DNA of 64,000 bases from Sparus aurata (Eukaryota; Chordata; Actinopteri; Spariformes; Sparidae): contig NC_044199.1 in assembly GCF_900880675.1 (NCBI RefSeq), positions 10,342,664-10,406,663 on the forward strand, given 5' to 3'. Each line of letters starts with the position of its first letter. Position 1 is the first letter of the stretch. Of this stretch, positions 30,802-43,259 are shown one piece after another. The notes beneath the pieces are model-generated. The model was not told the origin of the DNA, did not search any database, and saw nothing but the letters and a program-made list of their open reading frames with translations. The position numbers and the translations under genes were made by a program.

Positions 30802-33697
30802 TTTCACTTTAGACTCTCCAGTAACACGATGATCACCGACTGTTAAAAAGAGTGTGTGAAGATTTCTTAGGATATATTAGCTGATGACTTCCGATGCTTA
30901 TTGCATTCCAGCCTTTTAATATTATATATTAAAAACTCCAATAGAAGTTGCAGGGAAACATCATGGTTCTGATGTCGATCGCTTACTAACTACAAATTCT
31001 TGTGTTTGGCATTTGTTGCACAATTGTTTGAGGAAATGACCTTTAGGCATAAGGCTGCAGGCACTGCCATGTAACTACCACTGTAGAAAGTGAACATCAG
31101 TTATGCTGTCTGACTGAAATCATGTTGATTGCATGTCAATTAAAAAATTGAAATACAAAATATTCACCTTGTTTTTAATGGGGGGTGTCCATGTAAAGGA
31201 ATGCAACAGCCACACTTTCGGCTCAGTGACCTCCGCCAACACTCACTACACACCTATAAAACAAAAGGACAGAAGACGGATGAAAAAGGGACAAACAACT
31301 TTGGAAAAAGGGAAAAACTAAGTTTGTCCTTTGGGCGGCAGAAGACATTTTAAAAGGCCCATATTACGACAGCTATTATCTGTGCACAGTGTTCCCAGAC
31401 TGGGTAAAATGCACTTGGGTGGGTGGACAGGATTTGGGCTGGTTTTAAGTATCATTCATAAATTGTAATAATCAGCTATGCAAACACATCCAGTCACTCA
31501 GCACAACTTATTTGAATTTGTACCATCATTACCGTAAAAACACTTAGTGGAGTGCATCTCAGACTCCCTTAAGCTCAGCAGTCAGACTTCCTCTGATGTA
31601 CTTTGTCAGGCGCAACTCGGACTCTGCTTCTATGCACTAAACGCATGTCGGCAAAACATTCCCTTAGTTAGCATGTTAGCATGCTAGCTCTCTGTCAAGC
31701 AGACTTGAATATTTCTCTGCTCATGAATGATAGGGTGGAGCTGGGACTGGGACGTGCTGGGGGAGATTATATATCCCACACTCCTTTAAAACCTAATTTT
31801 AGACCATTTGCTGAGCATCAGATAGAACAAAACGGGCATGAAAAACTGGCACAGACGCACGAAGCACTACGTCTGACCCCTGTGAGTAAGTGTTAAGTAT
31901 TAACATCCTGCGGCAGCTTCGGTCATATTTACTGTTATGACTGATGCAATCTTGTTTTTCCTGTATTTACTTCATATTCTTGTCTGCAGCGCTCTCTTAT
32001 TGATTTTCTAATCTAATGGGTTCTGTCCAGCGCTGTCTCATAGAGCCGGTGGTGCTCCTTTTACACTGCCCAGGCTGACACATTTAAGTCATGCAGGGGC
32101 TGTTTCTGTAAAGAGTGAGTCACGGAAATGATTTATGAATTTGTTTACATGGAGCTGAAGGCCACAACCCTGTCCACCATCATAATGTGCAGCATTTAAT
32201 GTGTTTGAGTAAATCTGTTAATCCTTACGCAGCAAAAAAAAACTCAACTAAACAGTCCGTGTACCCTGTTAAGTCTCGGCTCCATATACGCCACACGCTC
32301 TCCATTATTTCCCATCATCAGTTTGTATAATGCACATCTTGGGTGGAGGCATCGATCAAGCTGTTTAAGTCAATACATTTCCTCCATTTAAATCACTCCA
32401 GTCCATCAACTGATTATTATTTGGTGCCTCCATCTCCTCTGACCTCCATGCCAGCAGCTCTGGAGTCAGTCAGGTGGTATTAATGGTCTTTCCTCTGGTG
32501 CCTTCCTCAGGCCAGTCTGTGCATTACTGCCCCGTGGCTGTAGACCGACACTGATGGGCTCAGCCAGGGTTTAGTCAGATTTTATGGGTTAAGAATATTT
32601 ATAAGACATGACATCATAAGAATATCTCTATTTGAACCATACACCTTTTATAAACATGTCTTGGAATCTAATTGTTAAAGGGGCACTATGTAGAACAAAT
32701 TCTAACAGTTACATTCTCAGAGAAAAATAAGGTCCCCAGAACACTGTTTGAAGCTAGAAAGGTGGCAGGGTCCGCCGCATATAAACAAAGTAAAACAGTA
32801 TGAAACTGCATTGTCCTTAAAGGTTAGTTTGTGTATTCAAATTCTCCCCCAAAACTACAAACTGCACCTTTAACAGTGGTAAAAAAAAAAAAAAAAGCAC
32901 ATCTGTGTCCCGTCCACAAAGCTCTGACATGATACGGCCCGTCCTGACTGACAGCTCAACATGTAGCAAGATGCTCTGTTTCTGAATATAGCGCTGTAAC
33001 ATGATCTCTCAAATATTAGATTAAATGCAAATGATTTGGTTGCAGCCGATTCAGCCCAATAAACTCACTCTGATATGAACTCTCTTGACCTTAGTGTGTC
33101 CATGCCTTTTCCTGTAGTGCCACCCTGAGGCCAAACTACTTCTGTGGCTTGAGAAATTGAAAAAATAATCAAAGTGGGAGTTGACGGTGTGTCCGTATGT
33201 GTGGATCCTTAAATGATATCTTGCAACTCCAATTCTCATTTTAATTTTCTCATCATAGTTTCCCATGTGGTTCACCTACAGTCAATTATCATCACAGTGT
33301 CTGATTAGCTCAATGACCTTTGTTAGTCCCGTAGTGCCTGAAGATGATTGTCGTCAAGACAATGAGACACCGGCTCAGATGGAAGTGAAACGTGGTACAG
33401 GTGTCAGCTCCAGGAGGATGATTCCTGATGGACCTGTTGGGGTTCTTTTTACTTCACTTTCACACAATACAAGTACAATAACTGAACAAATTATACACTA
33501 AAGTATTGTGTAAAGTGGCTCTGTGGAACTTTCACGTTAATTTCTACATTGTTACATACAGCTGCCAACTAATGCATCCCCTATGATGATTTAATGTATT
33601 TATACAGGGTGTGTCATGGTTTCCTGTTGCTCATTATTTAATTTATAAAGTTACTATAATTGTTTGTGATCATTTCAGGTTTACATTCATTTCGCTG
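30802..33697. other. Spacer between zdhhc23 and the L1 insertion
   Basis: Holds the 3' UTR of zdhhc23, a MITE-like element at 32675-32873 and a GCATGTTAGCATGCTAGC run near 31671-31688. Sequence starting AAAGGCCCATATTACGAC near 31354 looks like a repeat end, but its partner was not found. No exon is recognised. Confidence 0.4.
32675..32873. mobile_element. Short inverted-repeat (MITE-like) element
   Basis: Ends TTAAAGGGGCACTATGTAG and CTACAAACTGCACCTTTAA are imperfect inverted repeats of about 19 bases. The interior (about 160 bases) is non-coding. Confidence 0.65.
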
Positions 33698-33713
33698 TTG
33701 AATATTTGGGTTT
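33698..33713. repeat. Target-site duplication, left copy
   Basis: TTGAATATTTGGGTTT, identical to 37404-37419, bounds the poly(A) end of the L1 copy. Confidence 0.9.
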
Positions 33714-33887
33714 GTTTTTTTTTTGGTCAATGTATTTTTATTAAGGTTTTATAAGGTATACAGACAAGGAAGATGACAATGACTTACTGAATCAATAACA
33801 GCAACAATAACACAAGCCAAACAAGACAAAAAACAACACACAAAAGCAAAAACAAAACAACAAATAAATATATAAAGTAAGAAAAAA

Positions 33888-33934
<47 letters not shown>

Positions 33935-36900
33935 ATAAAGAGAAAACAAAAGAAAAGTTCAGAGTACAGGGTAGATTGCACGTCCAATGCAAGACCCAAC
34001 TTCACAAGATGAGAGGCATAGTTAATCGTTCCACATAAGAAATGAAAGGCTGCCACACTGCATGAAATTTTGCAGTGGATCTTATTTTTTCTATCTTGAG
34101 AAAATGCATGACCTCACAAATCCACCTGCCAAATGAAGGAGGGCGGTCACTCTTCCAGTTCAAAAGAATGAGACGCCTTGCCAAAAGAGCTGAGTAGACC
34201 ATTATGTTCAATTGTCCTTTTGTCAGGATAAGATCCTCAGATGGTATACCAAAAAGTCCAAGAAAAGTTATAGTAGTATAATAGTTCAATTGTCCGATGT
34301 GCAACCACTGAATAAGCTTCAAATATAGAGGACCAGAGTGCTGTTAGGCTAGGACATGACCAAAATGTATGATAAAGGCTGGCGGGAGCCTGCTTACATC
34401 TATCACATAAAGGGTAGGGTTAGTTTAACCTTAGACATATGAAGCCGGTGCACAATCTTTAATTGAATAAGGCCGTGCTTTGCACAAATGGATGAGGAGT
34501 GAACACGTTTGAGTATTTTAGACCACCGAGCTTCTGATATGTCAGTCTCTAAATCCTTTTCCCAATTTTCCTTAATAATTGCTAGTGATGAGTCTTCCAA
34601 ATCAAATATAGCTGAGTAGAGCTTGGATAGTATTCCCTTGACTTCTGGTTTTGTTTCTAGGATCGAATCTAAGGGAGTCTTTGGCGGCAGAGCAGGTTAC
34701 CCAGTAAACTGACTTTGTATAAAGTGCCTAACTTGCAAATAGCGGAAGAAATGATGCCTTGGTAAGGCAAATTCATTTTTAATTTGGTCAAATGACATAA
34801 AGATATCTTCTTTATACAACTGTCTAATGTTCCAAACTCCATTTTCGAACCACTGATCAAATGCATTGTCTATGAGGGAGGCTAGAAACAGGTGGTTTGC
34901 TGTGATTGGAGCATAAGTAGACATGGAAACTAATCCATAGTGTTTTCTAAATTGGGACCAAATTTTCAAAGAATGTAAGATAACAGGGTTCTGACAGTCC
35001 TGGGGGGTATGCAACGGAATTGATGAACACAAAAGGGCAGAAAGCGAGATACGAGTGCAAGAACTAGATTCAATCTGTAACCAAGCAGGAATGTCAGAGG
35101 TGGGAGAATCCTGCAGCCAGTACAATAAGCTTTTGATATTTGCTGCCCAATAATATATTTGAAAGTTCGGTAAAGCCATCCCACCACGCAGCTTTTGTCT
35201 CTGTAGGAATAATTTCCGAATTCGAGGAAATGTATTGTTCCAAATGAATGATGAAATAATGCTATCCAGCTGTTTAAAGAAGGCCTTTGAGATGAAATAT
35301 GGAACACACTGAAATAAATATAAGAACTTAGGAAGAATGTTCATTTTAACTGTATTGATTCGTCCAGCCAGTGATAGGGGCATACTGGACCAACAAATAA
35401 GATCTTGTCGGGTACGATCTAAGAGTGGAGTAAAGTCGGCCTTGAACAATTGAGAGTGAGATTTTGTTATACTTATACCAAGATAAATCAGTTGATTATT
35501 TGTTACTTTAAATGGCAAAGAATGAAGGGATAATAGTCTAGCAGCAGGGGTAATCGGTAAAAGTTCACTCTTTTCAAGATTAAGTTTATAGCCAGAGAAT
35601 CTACCAAATTCCTTAAGCATGTTGAGGATATGCGGGATAGATGAAAGGGGGTCAGAAACATAGAGAAGAATATCATCGGCATATAGCGAAATTTTGTGTT
35701 CCTGGCTTCCCCTGAAAATCCCTTTAATATCAGTACAATGCCGAATTGAGATTGCCAAAGGCTCCATAACCAATGCAAAAAGCAAAGGGGATAATGGACA
35801 TCCCTGTCTTGTTCCACGCTGAAGAGGAAAATATGATGAAAGTGTATTATTTGTTCTAACTGAGGCCAGTGGCGAAGTGTATAACAATTTAATCCAGGAA
35901 ATGAAAACCTCACCAAAGCCAAACCTACGGAGAGCATATAACAGGTAGCCCCACTCCACACGATCGAAGGCTTTCTCAGCGTCCAGGGACAAAAGAACCT
36001 CTGGACGCTGTGACAGAGATGAAGAATAAAGGATATTGAATACTCGCCTAACATTAAAGAAAGATTGTCTATTTTTAATAAAGCCTGTTTGGTCTGAGGA
36101 AATAATTGTAGGCAAAACAGATTCAAGGCAGAGAGCTAGTACTTTAGCCAGTATCTTAATGTCAACATTTAAAAGGCTAATTGGACGATAAGAAGAGCAA
36201 TTAAGAGGATCCTTGCCTTTTTTCAAAAGTAAGGATATTGACGCCTGACGAAGGGTTGGAGGGAGGATTGATAAATCCAAACTGTCCTCAAATACAGCTT
36301 TAAGTAAGAGACTCAGTTTTAGGGAATTTTTTTTATAAAATTCTGTTGGAAAACCGTCCGGACCAGGACACTTGCCACTTTGCATACATGGAATAGCATT
36401 TTCTATTTCATCTAAGGTAATGGGGTCATCTAAAGTTTCTCTGGAGTCCTCACTTACATTGGGAATTTCTAGGTTTTCGAAAAATGTGTCCATTAAGCCC
36501 AAATCAATTGGATGATCAGATGTATACAGTTCAGAATAAAAATTGTGGAATTGTTTATTAATATCTAAGGAGTCAGTTAGCAACTCTGTCCCTGAGGCAG
36601 TTTGGTCAATGACGTGAGCAGCAGAGGCATGTCTCAGGCTATGTGCAAGGGCTTTACCCGACTTCTCTCCCTGTTTGTAAGATACATGTTTGGCTTTAAG
36701 AAGAGCACGTTCTGCTTGTCCAGTCGAAAGCATATCAAACTCTGCCTGATACATCATTCGCTCTTTATACAACTCTGGGGTTGGGGCAGTGGCATAAATT
36801 CTGTCTACATCTGAAATCAACTTTAATAGTTGTGTTTGTCTCGCTAATTGTAACTTATGGACAGAGGCATTATAGGAGATAACCTGACCTCTCAGGTAGG

Positions 36901-37403
36901 CTTTTAAGGTCTCCCAAAGTAGGGATGGGGAGGTTTCCCCATTTGAGTTAGTTTCCAGAAATATGTCTATATGGGTGTTAACAAAGGCAACAAAAGATTC
37001 ATCAGACAGGAGGAGCGAATTAAATCTCCAGTGGGGGCTTTTGGGCCTGCAGTTAGAGAGGGCCAATTCGAGTGTTAAAGGGGCATGATCTGAAATCACT
37101 ATACTGTTATAAGTGCATGACTGTACCAGAGGGAGTAAAGTTTTATCCAAAAAGAAATAATCTATACGCGAAAAGGTATGGTGGACAGGTGAAAAGAAAG
37201 AATATTCTCTCTTAGTCGGAAACAGAGATCGCCATGGATCAGCCACTGCACATGCCTCGAGAAAACTCTTTATGCACTCAGATGTTTTCGACTTAGTAGC
37301 CGTTTTATTAGAAGATTTATCCAATAAAGGGTTAATCACACAGTTAAAATCCCCAGATAAGATTAGTTGGTGGGTGTCTAAATGTGGAATAGATGACAGG
37401 AAT
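33714..37403 (-). mobile_element. 5'-truncated L1-type LINE insertion
   Basis: A 3.69 kb - strand retrotransposon between two perfect 16-base duplications. On the - strand the 3' end reads CTTAATAAAAATACATTGAC followed by a run of As, i.e. a polyadenylation signal and tail. A (TA)n tract at about 33895-33928 lies in its 3' UTR. The 5' end is cut inside the endonuclease domain, so ORF1 and the start of ORF2 are missing, as is usual for incomplete target-primed reverse transcription. The exact duplications argue for a fairly young insertion. Confidence 0.95.
34002..37403 (-). pseudogene. L1 ORF2 (endonuclease - reverse transcriptase), truncated and broken
   Basis: Reading from 37403 downward, the partial AP-endonuclease keeps SGDFNCVINPLLD and SDHAPLTLEL. 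The reverse transcriptase then shows GPDGFPTEFYKK, SYRPISLLN, SLDAEKAFDRVEW, RGTRQGCPLSPLLFALVMEPL and the catalytic SLYADDILLYV. The main open stretch runs about 900 codons to a TAA at 34697-34699. The same frame continues as recognisable ORF2 to about 34403, and further C-terminal sequence (ALLARRLILLNWK) sits in another frame at 34002-34322. So at least one nonsense change and one frame shift break it. The family is the L1 clade by motif pattern. It cannot be autonomous. Confidence 0.93.
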
Positions 37404-37419
37404 TTGAATATTTGGGTTT
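37404..37419. repeat. Target-site duplication, right copy
   Basis: TTGAATATTTGGGTTT, exact match to 33698-33713, marks the truncated 5' end of the L1 insertion. Confidence 0.9.
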
Positions 37420-37509
37420 TTAATTTGTTTTCCAAGCATCAATGTCACATTTTAGGCATTCGCGCCGCTCAAAATGAGACCCAAGTTCAAACTGTTTTTT
37501 ACTTTGGTC

Positions 37510-37665
37510 ACTCCATGAGCTCTCCTCCAGTGCCATCGTCAGGCCACTTTTGTAGCTCGGAAAATGAACATATGTCTATTGTTCATTACTCCATGAGCTC
37601 TCCTCCAGTGCCATCCTCAGGCCACTTTTGTAGCTCGGAAAATGAACATATGTCTATTGTTCATT
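37510..37665 (+). repeat. 78-bp tandem duplication
   Basis: Copy 1 (37510-37587) and copy 2 (37588-37665) both begin ACTCCATGAGCTCTCCTCCA and end TATGTCTATTGTTCATT. The only difference I see is one G-to-C change in GCCATC(G/C)TCAGG. An open frame runs through both copies but has no other support as a gene. Confidence 0.95.
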
Positions 37666-40579
37666 CTATCGGGGGGGGGGCTTTACCCTCTCTTACACGA
37701 AATGATTCAAATGATCAGCTCGTCAGCACAGCTCTGCTGATAACTCTGATAATGACCAATTTCTTTGGGAATCAGGTGTGTTGGAGCAGGGAGACACTTC
37801 AGACACGCAGGGCAGGATTCAAAGCCAATTTTCTAGGGTGTGACAAACATATATCGATGTTATTTTGCTCCTGAGATCTATGACTGAGAATCTCCTAATT
37901 CAAATCCTTCCATTAACTTTATTATCACAACCTTTCATTCATGTTTTTCTCTGTTGCCCTTGATGAATGTACAGTAAGGTGTACAGGCTTCTGTGTTCAT
38001 GTACAGCGTGTCTGCCTCGGAGCTCCTTGTGCAGATGTCTCAACACAGAGTCTGTGGCTGCTTTGGGCGATGAGCTGCTGACAAAAATTCTGTAATTTTT
38101 TTCTCCACGATGATTGACATTCTTATTAACGATCACAGTTGGGTGTGGAAGTTTCAGTTACTTAATTCGTTACATCACCTTCATCCATTTTCTGGTGCTG
38201 AGCCAAAGACACGCATTTCAAGGTTTACGCAACCTTCAAATTGAGGCATTCAGAATGCGCTAGAGACAAGCAACGGGGAGAAACTTTGTTATACTTGGTT
38301 AGAAAGAACTATAGAAGTAGAAAAGCAGCTATCACAAGCAGGTATACTGGAAATAAAATTAAATCTCAACTCCAATTCAACTGATTTCGTGCATCAAGAA
38401 GGAGATAAATAGTTTGTCACCTAACAAACTGTTACAAAAATGGAACACAGAGGCTTTTTCTATGGCCTGACCAAGAGTTTGGGAGATACAGTCTTGGAAT
38501 GATCCCAAATTGGAATAACAAGAGGATTTCTAATCTTTCCCATTTTCCCAACATGGCATGAACTGATTTCATACCACAAGCAGTTAGTTTTATCTTTTAT
38601 AAATCTGCATAATACCCCGAAAAAATATATTTTCTGAAAACGTGAGAGCCTGACAAAAGTTTTGTGGCCGATGCTGATATAAGCGAGTAAAAACATCAAT
38701 ATTGACGTATATCGGTCACATGTGTACATGTTTTTCAATCATCACTTACATGTGATCAGTAAACACTGATAACACAGATATCTGCCAGAGACAGGATGTA
38801 TATTTTACAGCCCAACAATGCACTTTTATTCTGAAAGGACAGCAGTGCACTGAAAAAGCGACCTTCACTGTTCTTTAAAAAACAAAACGTTTTCATATCA
38901 GCCGATATTGACACCAAGTGATGGGTGGGTGTAAATAAGAACATTTCTGCACCGGTCGAGACAATTCATGCCCTCAGTCAATTTCTGCAGCTGCAGTCTT
39001 TTGTAAGAGAGCTAGTATTAAAATACTTGTATCCTGTTTAAACCGGCACGGTATGTAGCTCGGAGGGAGTCTTTGTGCTGCGGCGTGTATCTGCCTGCGC
39101 TGCACTTCCAAACTCATTATCAACATATTCATCTCCTCATCAGGACTCCCGGGTTCATATCTGTGCAGCGCAGGTCAGATGCACAGGAAAGTCGAGCGCT
39201 CGGCCTTTTTTGACCAACATACGTGAAAGTCACAATAAGATCAGTAATACTCTGACAGGTTTGGAAATGTGTGTGCACTTTCGTTGGGATCCCTGTCTGC
39301 AATCAAAATGTCAGTCAAATATGTGTAATACTGTTTTTGATGCAATGATGCACGTGTTGCTTTAATGTTGCAGCAGTTGTAGACAGGGCTGATATGAACT
39401 CCTTTATAAGCAGGTAGTTGAATCTATGATAAAAAACCATCACTTAGTCGTCGTTTGCATTTCGTTTCCTTATAATTACAAAAGGACTTTGTGTCCTTGC
39501 TGGCTGAACGGTGGAGTTTTAAAGGTAGCTGTAGCTGCAAAGCTAAAGCCGTTACCGCATGCTCTGTTTGAAGCAGGCGCACAAGCTACACCGCAAGTTT
39601 GGCGGTGTCGTCAACATCTTTTAAAATCAATTTGGGATCTCAAAGGCTTTCAGAGACTTCATGCTGTTTTTTTTTTTTTTTTGGAAGTTTTAAAACAGGT
39701 CCCCATCTACTTAGAGAATGCCGCAACGCCTTTTTGCTGTGAAGCTCCAGAAATGCTTAGCAGACCGTGAAACTTCACTCGGCTTTTCCATCGGCGTGGG
39801 CTTGAGTAGATAGTGACTGAATTTTCTTTTGTTTCCTTTAAAGATCAGTTGACGGATCTCAGCTCGAGGTCCGTTTCATAGCTGTTCTGGTGCTTTTCGA
39901 GCTCTTCATACGATCTGAATAAGCAGATGAAGTTAAATCGTACCACATTTATACTTCCAGTTTTCGAGTAGATTGAGTAAATTGAAAGACTGTGTGCTGA
40001 CCTTGGAAACAGCACTTCTCCTCTCTAGCCTGCACCCATATCATCTATCTAGACAAATGGGGGGGGGGGGTATTTGGCTGACTTTAAACCCATGAACGAG
40101 ACACCACAGTTTCCCAGGAAAGCCTTTCAGCTCACCGAATGTTGATGCATTAGGAATCCAATCTGCAGGGGCATTTGTGTTGTCTCTGTGTGTTGCTGTT
40201 ACAACTGCTGACGGACAAATTTTATTCTGTGGTCCCTGCCACAGAAAGCACTGGAGGGGCAGCCACAGCTTTGTTTACCGCTCGTGGTTACCGTGTTTTT
40301 GCTGCTTATACTCACAAACAGGAGGCTGCAGCGTGTAAACTGCATTGTCAAATACAGTCCTTTCCAACTCTGTCTGACTACCAAACATTTATTCATTGCA
40401 ATTCCAGGCATGTTTCTCCTGCCTGCTGCCCACTGTCATGGGTTCACATCTTCACACGGTTGATTGCACCCTGCCCTGGCAGGACCGAAAGCTTCCCTTG
40501 TGGCTGTGTGTGTTTGTCTGAAGCTTCTCGTGTTCGAACCCATCCCCGCTCCAGGGGTTTGTGTGGGTGTGGGTGCATG
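37666..40579. other. Upstream spacer of the lipocalin gene
   Basis: No exon recognised. It contains homopolymer runs (G10 near 37671 and 40060; T18 near 39666) and AT-rich unique-looking sequence. Confidence 0.4.
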
Positions 40580-40585
40580 TGGTGA

Positions 40586-40656
40586 GTGTATGTGTGTGTG
40601 TGTGTGTGAGTGTGTGTGTGCTGGCTGGGAGGGAACTCACTCTCCACTATATAAAG
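40586..40656 (+). promoter_or_regulatory. TATA-type promoter of the lipocalin gene
   Basis: TATATAAAG at 40648-40656 lies about 90 bases before the start codon, predicting transcription from about 40680. A (GT)n tract at 40586-40620 lies just upstream. A clear TATA box fits a tissue-restricted, highly expressed secreted protein. Confidence 0.75.
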
Positions 40657-40746
40657 GGGTTGTCAGGCAGGACCTTGAACAACAGAGCGACTGATCTACC
40701 ATCCACACACTTCTCCAATCGTCGTTCCTGCGACTGATCAGTAGCT

Positions 40747-42994
40747 ATGACTTTACTGCTGACGGTGCTGGGAGCCGTGCTCTGCTCCTGGACGGCTTCT
40801 TCTGAAGTCGTACCACAGGCAGATTTTAATCCACAGTCGGTAAGACACGTGTATTATCATCATTTTTAAAATTCTTCCTCACAACAGCTGCAGCCTGAAC
40901 ATTTGTCGAAAGAAAGGATTTGCTGTTACAGGATGTGATAGCATGCATTATATAAGCTAAAGAAAGACAAAGAGCATTTGACCTTGACTGACTTATTGCA
41001 AACCTGTTTTGCCTCCTGCTTATTCTGCTAAATGTATTTAAACAGCCATGTAATGTTTAACATTGCAGTTGGGAGAAAAAAAATTATGTGGGGAATCAGC
41101 TATTTTAAACTCACCACCACATTTGTGTACACTAATAGACACGTATGTGTGTTTATACATTTTATGGATGATCACGCTGCACAGAAATATAAAGTTTGAG
41201 TTGACTTTCTGAATTATCTAAAGTGTTCTGACTAAAAATAACATGCTCTGAGCGTGGCTGAGGAGAGAAATTACAAAATTAGGTGTTTGTTTTAGTCCAG
41301 AGTTCTGAATATTTTGGCAAATTGGCACGTATTTATGAGACGATGCCCCATTTGTACTGGGGAGGTTTCAGAGTGATTAAAAAAAAAAGAATTACATTTT
41401 TACCCTATTCACCTGCAGTGTCACATTTCTTTTACATTTTTCTATGAGAATTTTACAACACATGTCTTTATAGGCTGTCTCATCTCAGTATGTCCTCTAT
41501 CTTGCTAGCAGCTGGTTGTTATTTAAATGCACCCTGTTTAAATGCAGGCCGCGGTGTCTGTTACTTTGGGGTTATGTTGCATTTCCGTTTCATTTCTGCC
41601 TTGTTCGCCTTTGGGCGTGTGTCGACAGATGGCAGGGAAGTGGTACCTGGTTGGATTCGCCACCAATGCCCAGTGGTTTGTCAACCGTAGAGACAGCATG
41701 AAGGTGGGCACGGCCATGTTCACCCCAACTGCAGACGGGGACCTGGACCTCTCATACGCCAGTCTCAAGTGAGTGTGAGAGGACACCCAGGGAGAATGTG
41801 GAGGATATTTTAGGTTGTAACTCAAGTTAAAAGTCCAAACAAAAAAAATAGAATTATTACTTTAAAGGCGCGATATGTTTGCTGTCGGCTGGTAAGCTAA
41901 GTTAACGGTCGTCACCTCTAAAGGTACAAACTGAGTAGCGGCTAGCTGGTTAGCATGCTAACTTCAACAGGTATCTCTGTAACTAAATACAGCAATGTCT
42001 AAGACATAACGCTAAAACTGTTATTCCATCACATTCTTACATATTGCTCCTTAAAAAAAATTGTAATTATAGTTTTTTAATTTTGAAATGAGCTTTTTCA
42101 ATTTCCTTTTTCTTTTTTAAGTTTGATTATGGCCCTATTATTCCTAATAGTGTAGTAAGAGAATCACCTTTTTAATTGTATCTGTTTTAAAGGTGCACTG
42201 ACTGTCTACATGAACATTTTATGAAAATTAAGTCGTATCTTCTATTTGGACTTTTAATTCAATCATGACCAAAAATATCCTCCAGACAGGGAGCGAGGAG
42301 CTTTTCAAGAAGAAAAGTAGACGTGTGGTGACAGTGTTCTTCATGTTTCAATGGTCTCCCTGCAGCTCTGATGGCTCTTGCTGGAGACTGAACAACCTGG
42401 CCAAGAAGACTGACATGCCTGGAAAGTTCACGTACACAAGTGAGCGTGAGTGCATACACACGCACACCTAAACACACATAGCGGCATGCATGCAATACTC
42501 ACAAATTAAACCATCCGCTGCAATTCTGCTGTCACATGATCTGTTGTGCCTCCCCCCCTCACTTTGTCAGGCTGGGGGAACGAGAACGACATGCGCATGG
42601 TGGATGTGAAGTACGACGAGTACGCCGTCATTCACACCATTAAGACCAAGGGCGGTGTCATCACTGTTGTCAACAAACTTTATGGTAAAGTCATCATTAT
42701 AGCCGTGCCACACACTTCCCTTTGAATGTGTTCAGCAGCTCAGTGCACTCATGCAGACTCATCTCCTGTGGTTCAACAGGCCGTAGCATGGACCTCAGCG
42801 CTGACCTGCTGGAGAAGTTCAGGCAGTTCTCCTTGGAGACTGGAGTCCTGCCTGAAAACATCGCTTTCCTTCCCAGAAATGGTACTATTTACCTCATTCA
42901 TAAGGTTTTATGTCAAAATAAAAGGGTGATGTTATGCACCAATCACTATAATCTTTTCTTTTTACCCTCTTCAGCGGAGTGCCCAGCTGCCTAG
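40747..42994 (+). CDS. ptgds: Secreted lipocalin, prostaglandin-D2-synthase-like
   Basis: Six coding exons, 40747-40839, 41629-41768, 42366-42445, 42571-42684, 42780-42881 and 42975-42994, join in phase to 182 residues. An N-terminal signal peptide (MTLLLTVLGAVLCSWTASS) is followed by the lipocalin GxW motif in MAGKWYLVGFATN. One disulfide is expected between the Cys of SDGSCWRL and the C-terminal ECPAA. The YDEYAVIHT strand and the FRQFSLETGV helix match the L-PGDS branch of lipocalins. These proteins carry small hydrophobic ligands outside cells. The cysteine that gives mammalian L-PGDS its synthase activity (SMCKS in human) aligns to a glycine in KVGTAMF, so PGD2 synthesis is unlikely. The six-exon pattern is typical of lipocalins. 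Exact orthology among fish lipocalins (ptgdsb-type copies) is uncertain. Confidence 0.88.
41862..42054. mobile_element. Short inverted-repeat (MITE-like) element in lipocalin intron 2
   Basis: Ends TTAAAGGCGCGATATGT and ACATATTGCTCCTTAA are imperfect inverted repeats. The internal stretch with GCTAAAACTGTTATT resembles GTCAAAACTGTTATT in the element at 57837-58211, so the two look like one family. Confidence 0.6.
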
Positions 42995-43230
42995 TTTCTG
43001 ACTCCTCATGCGTCAATGATGCTGTCTGAAGACCTGAATGCTTGTCGCCAGCAGTCTGCATCAAGGTCTTTGCCATAAACTGAACAAATGAATACAAAAG
43101 GACTTCTGTTTATTTCCTCTGCTCTTTCAGATGCCACTCGACGTGAAGTAAAAGCCTGGTTTCAATATACAATACTTTGCGTTTATCTATCAACCAGCCT
43201 TCAAAGATTCCCTTCAGACATGTTTTGAGA

Positions 43231-43236
43231 AATAAA
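43231..43236 (+). terminator. Polyadenylation signal of the lipocalin gene
   Basis: AATAAA about 237 bases after the stop codon, followed by GT/T-rich sequence. Confidence 0.6.
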
Positions 43237-43259
43237 ACCTTCTGCTTTCAGTGGAGATC

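Noticed and set aside
37510..37665. Considered as a CRISPR-like repeat
   Set aside because: Only two directly adjacent copies, no spacers, and a vertebrate context.
37272..37874. 200-codon + strand open frame
   Set aside because: It begins in antisense L1 sequence and runs through the 78-bp tandem duplication; no protein family resemblance.
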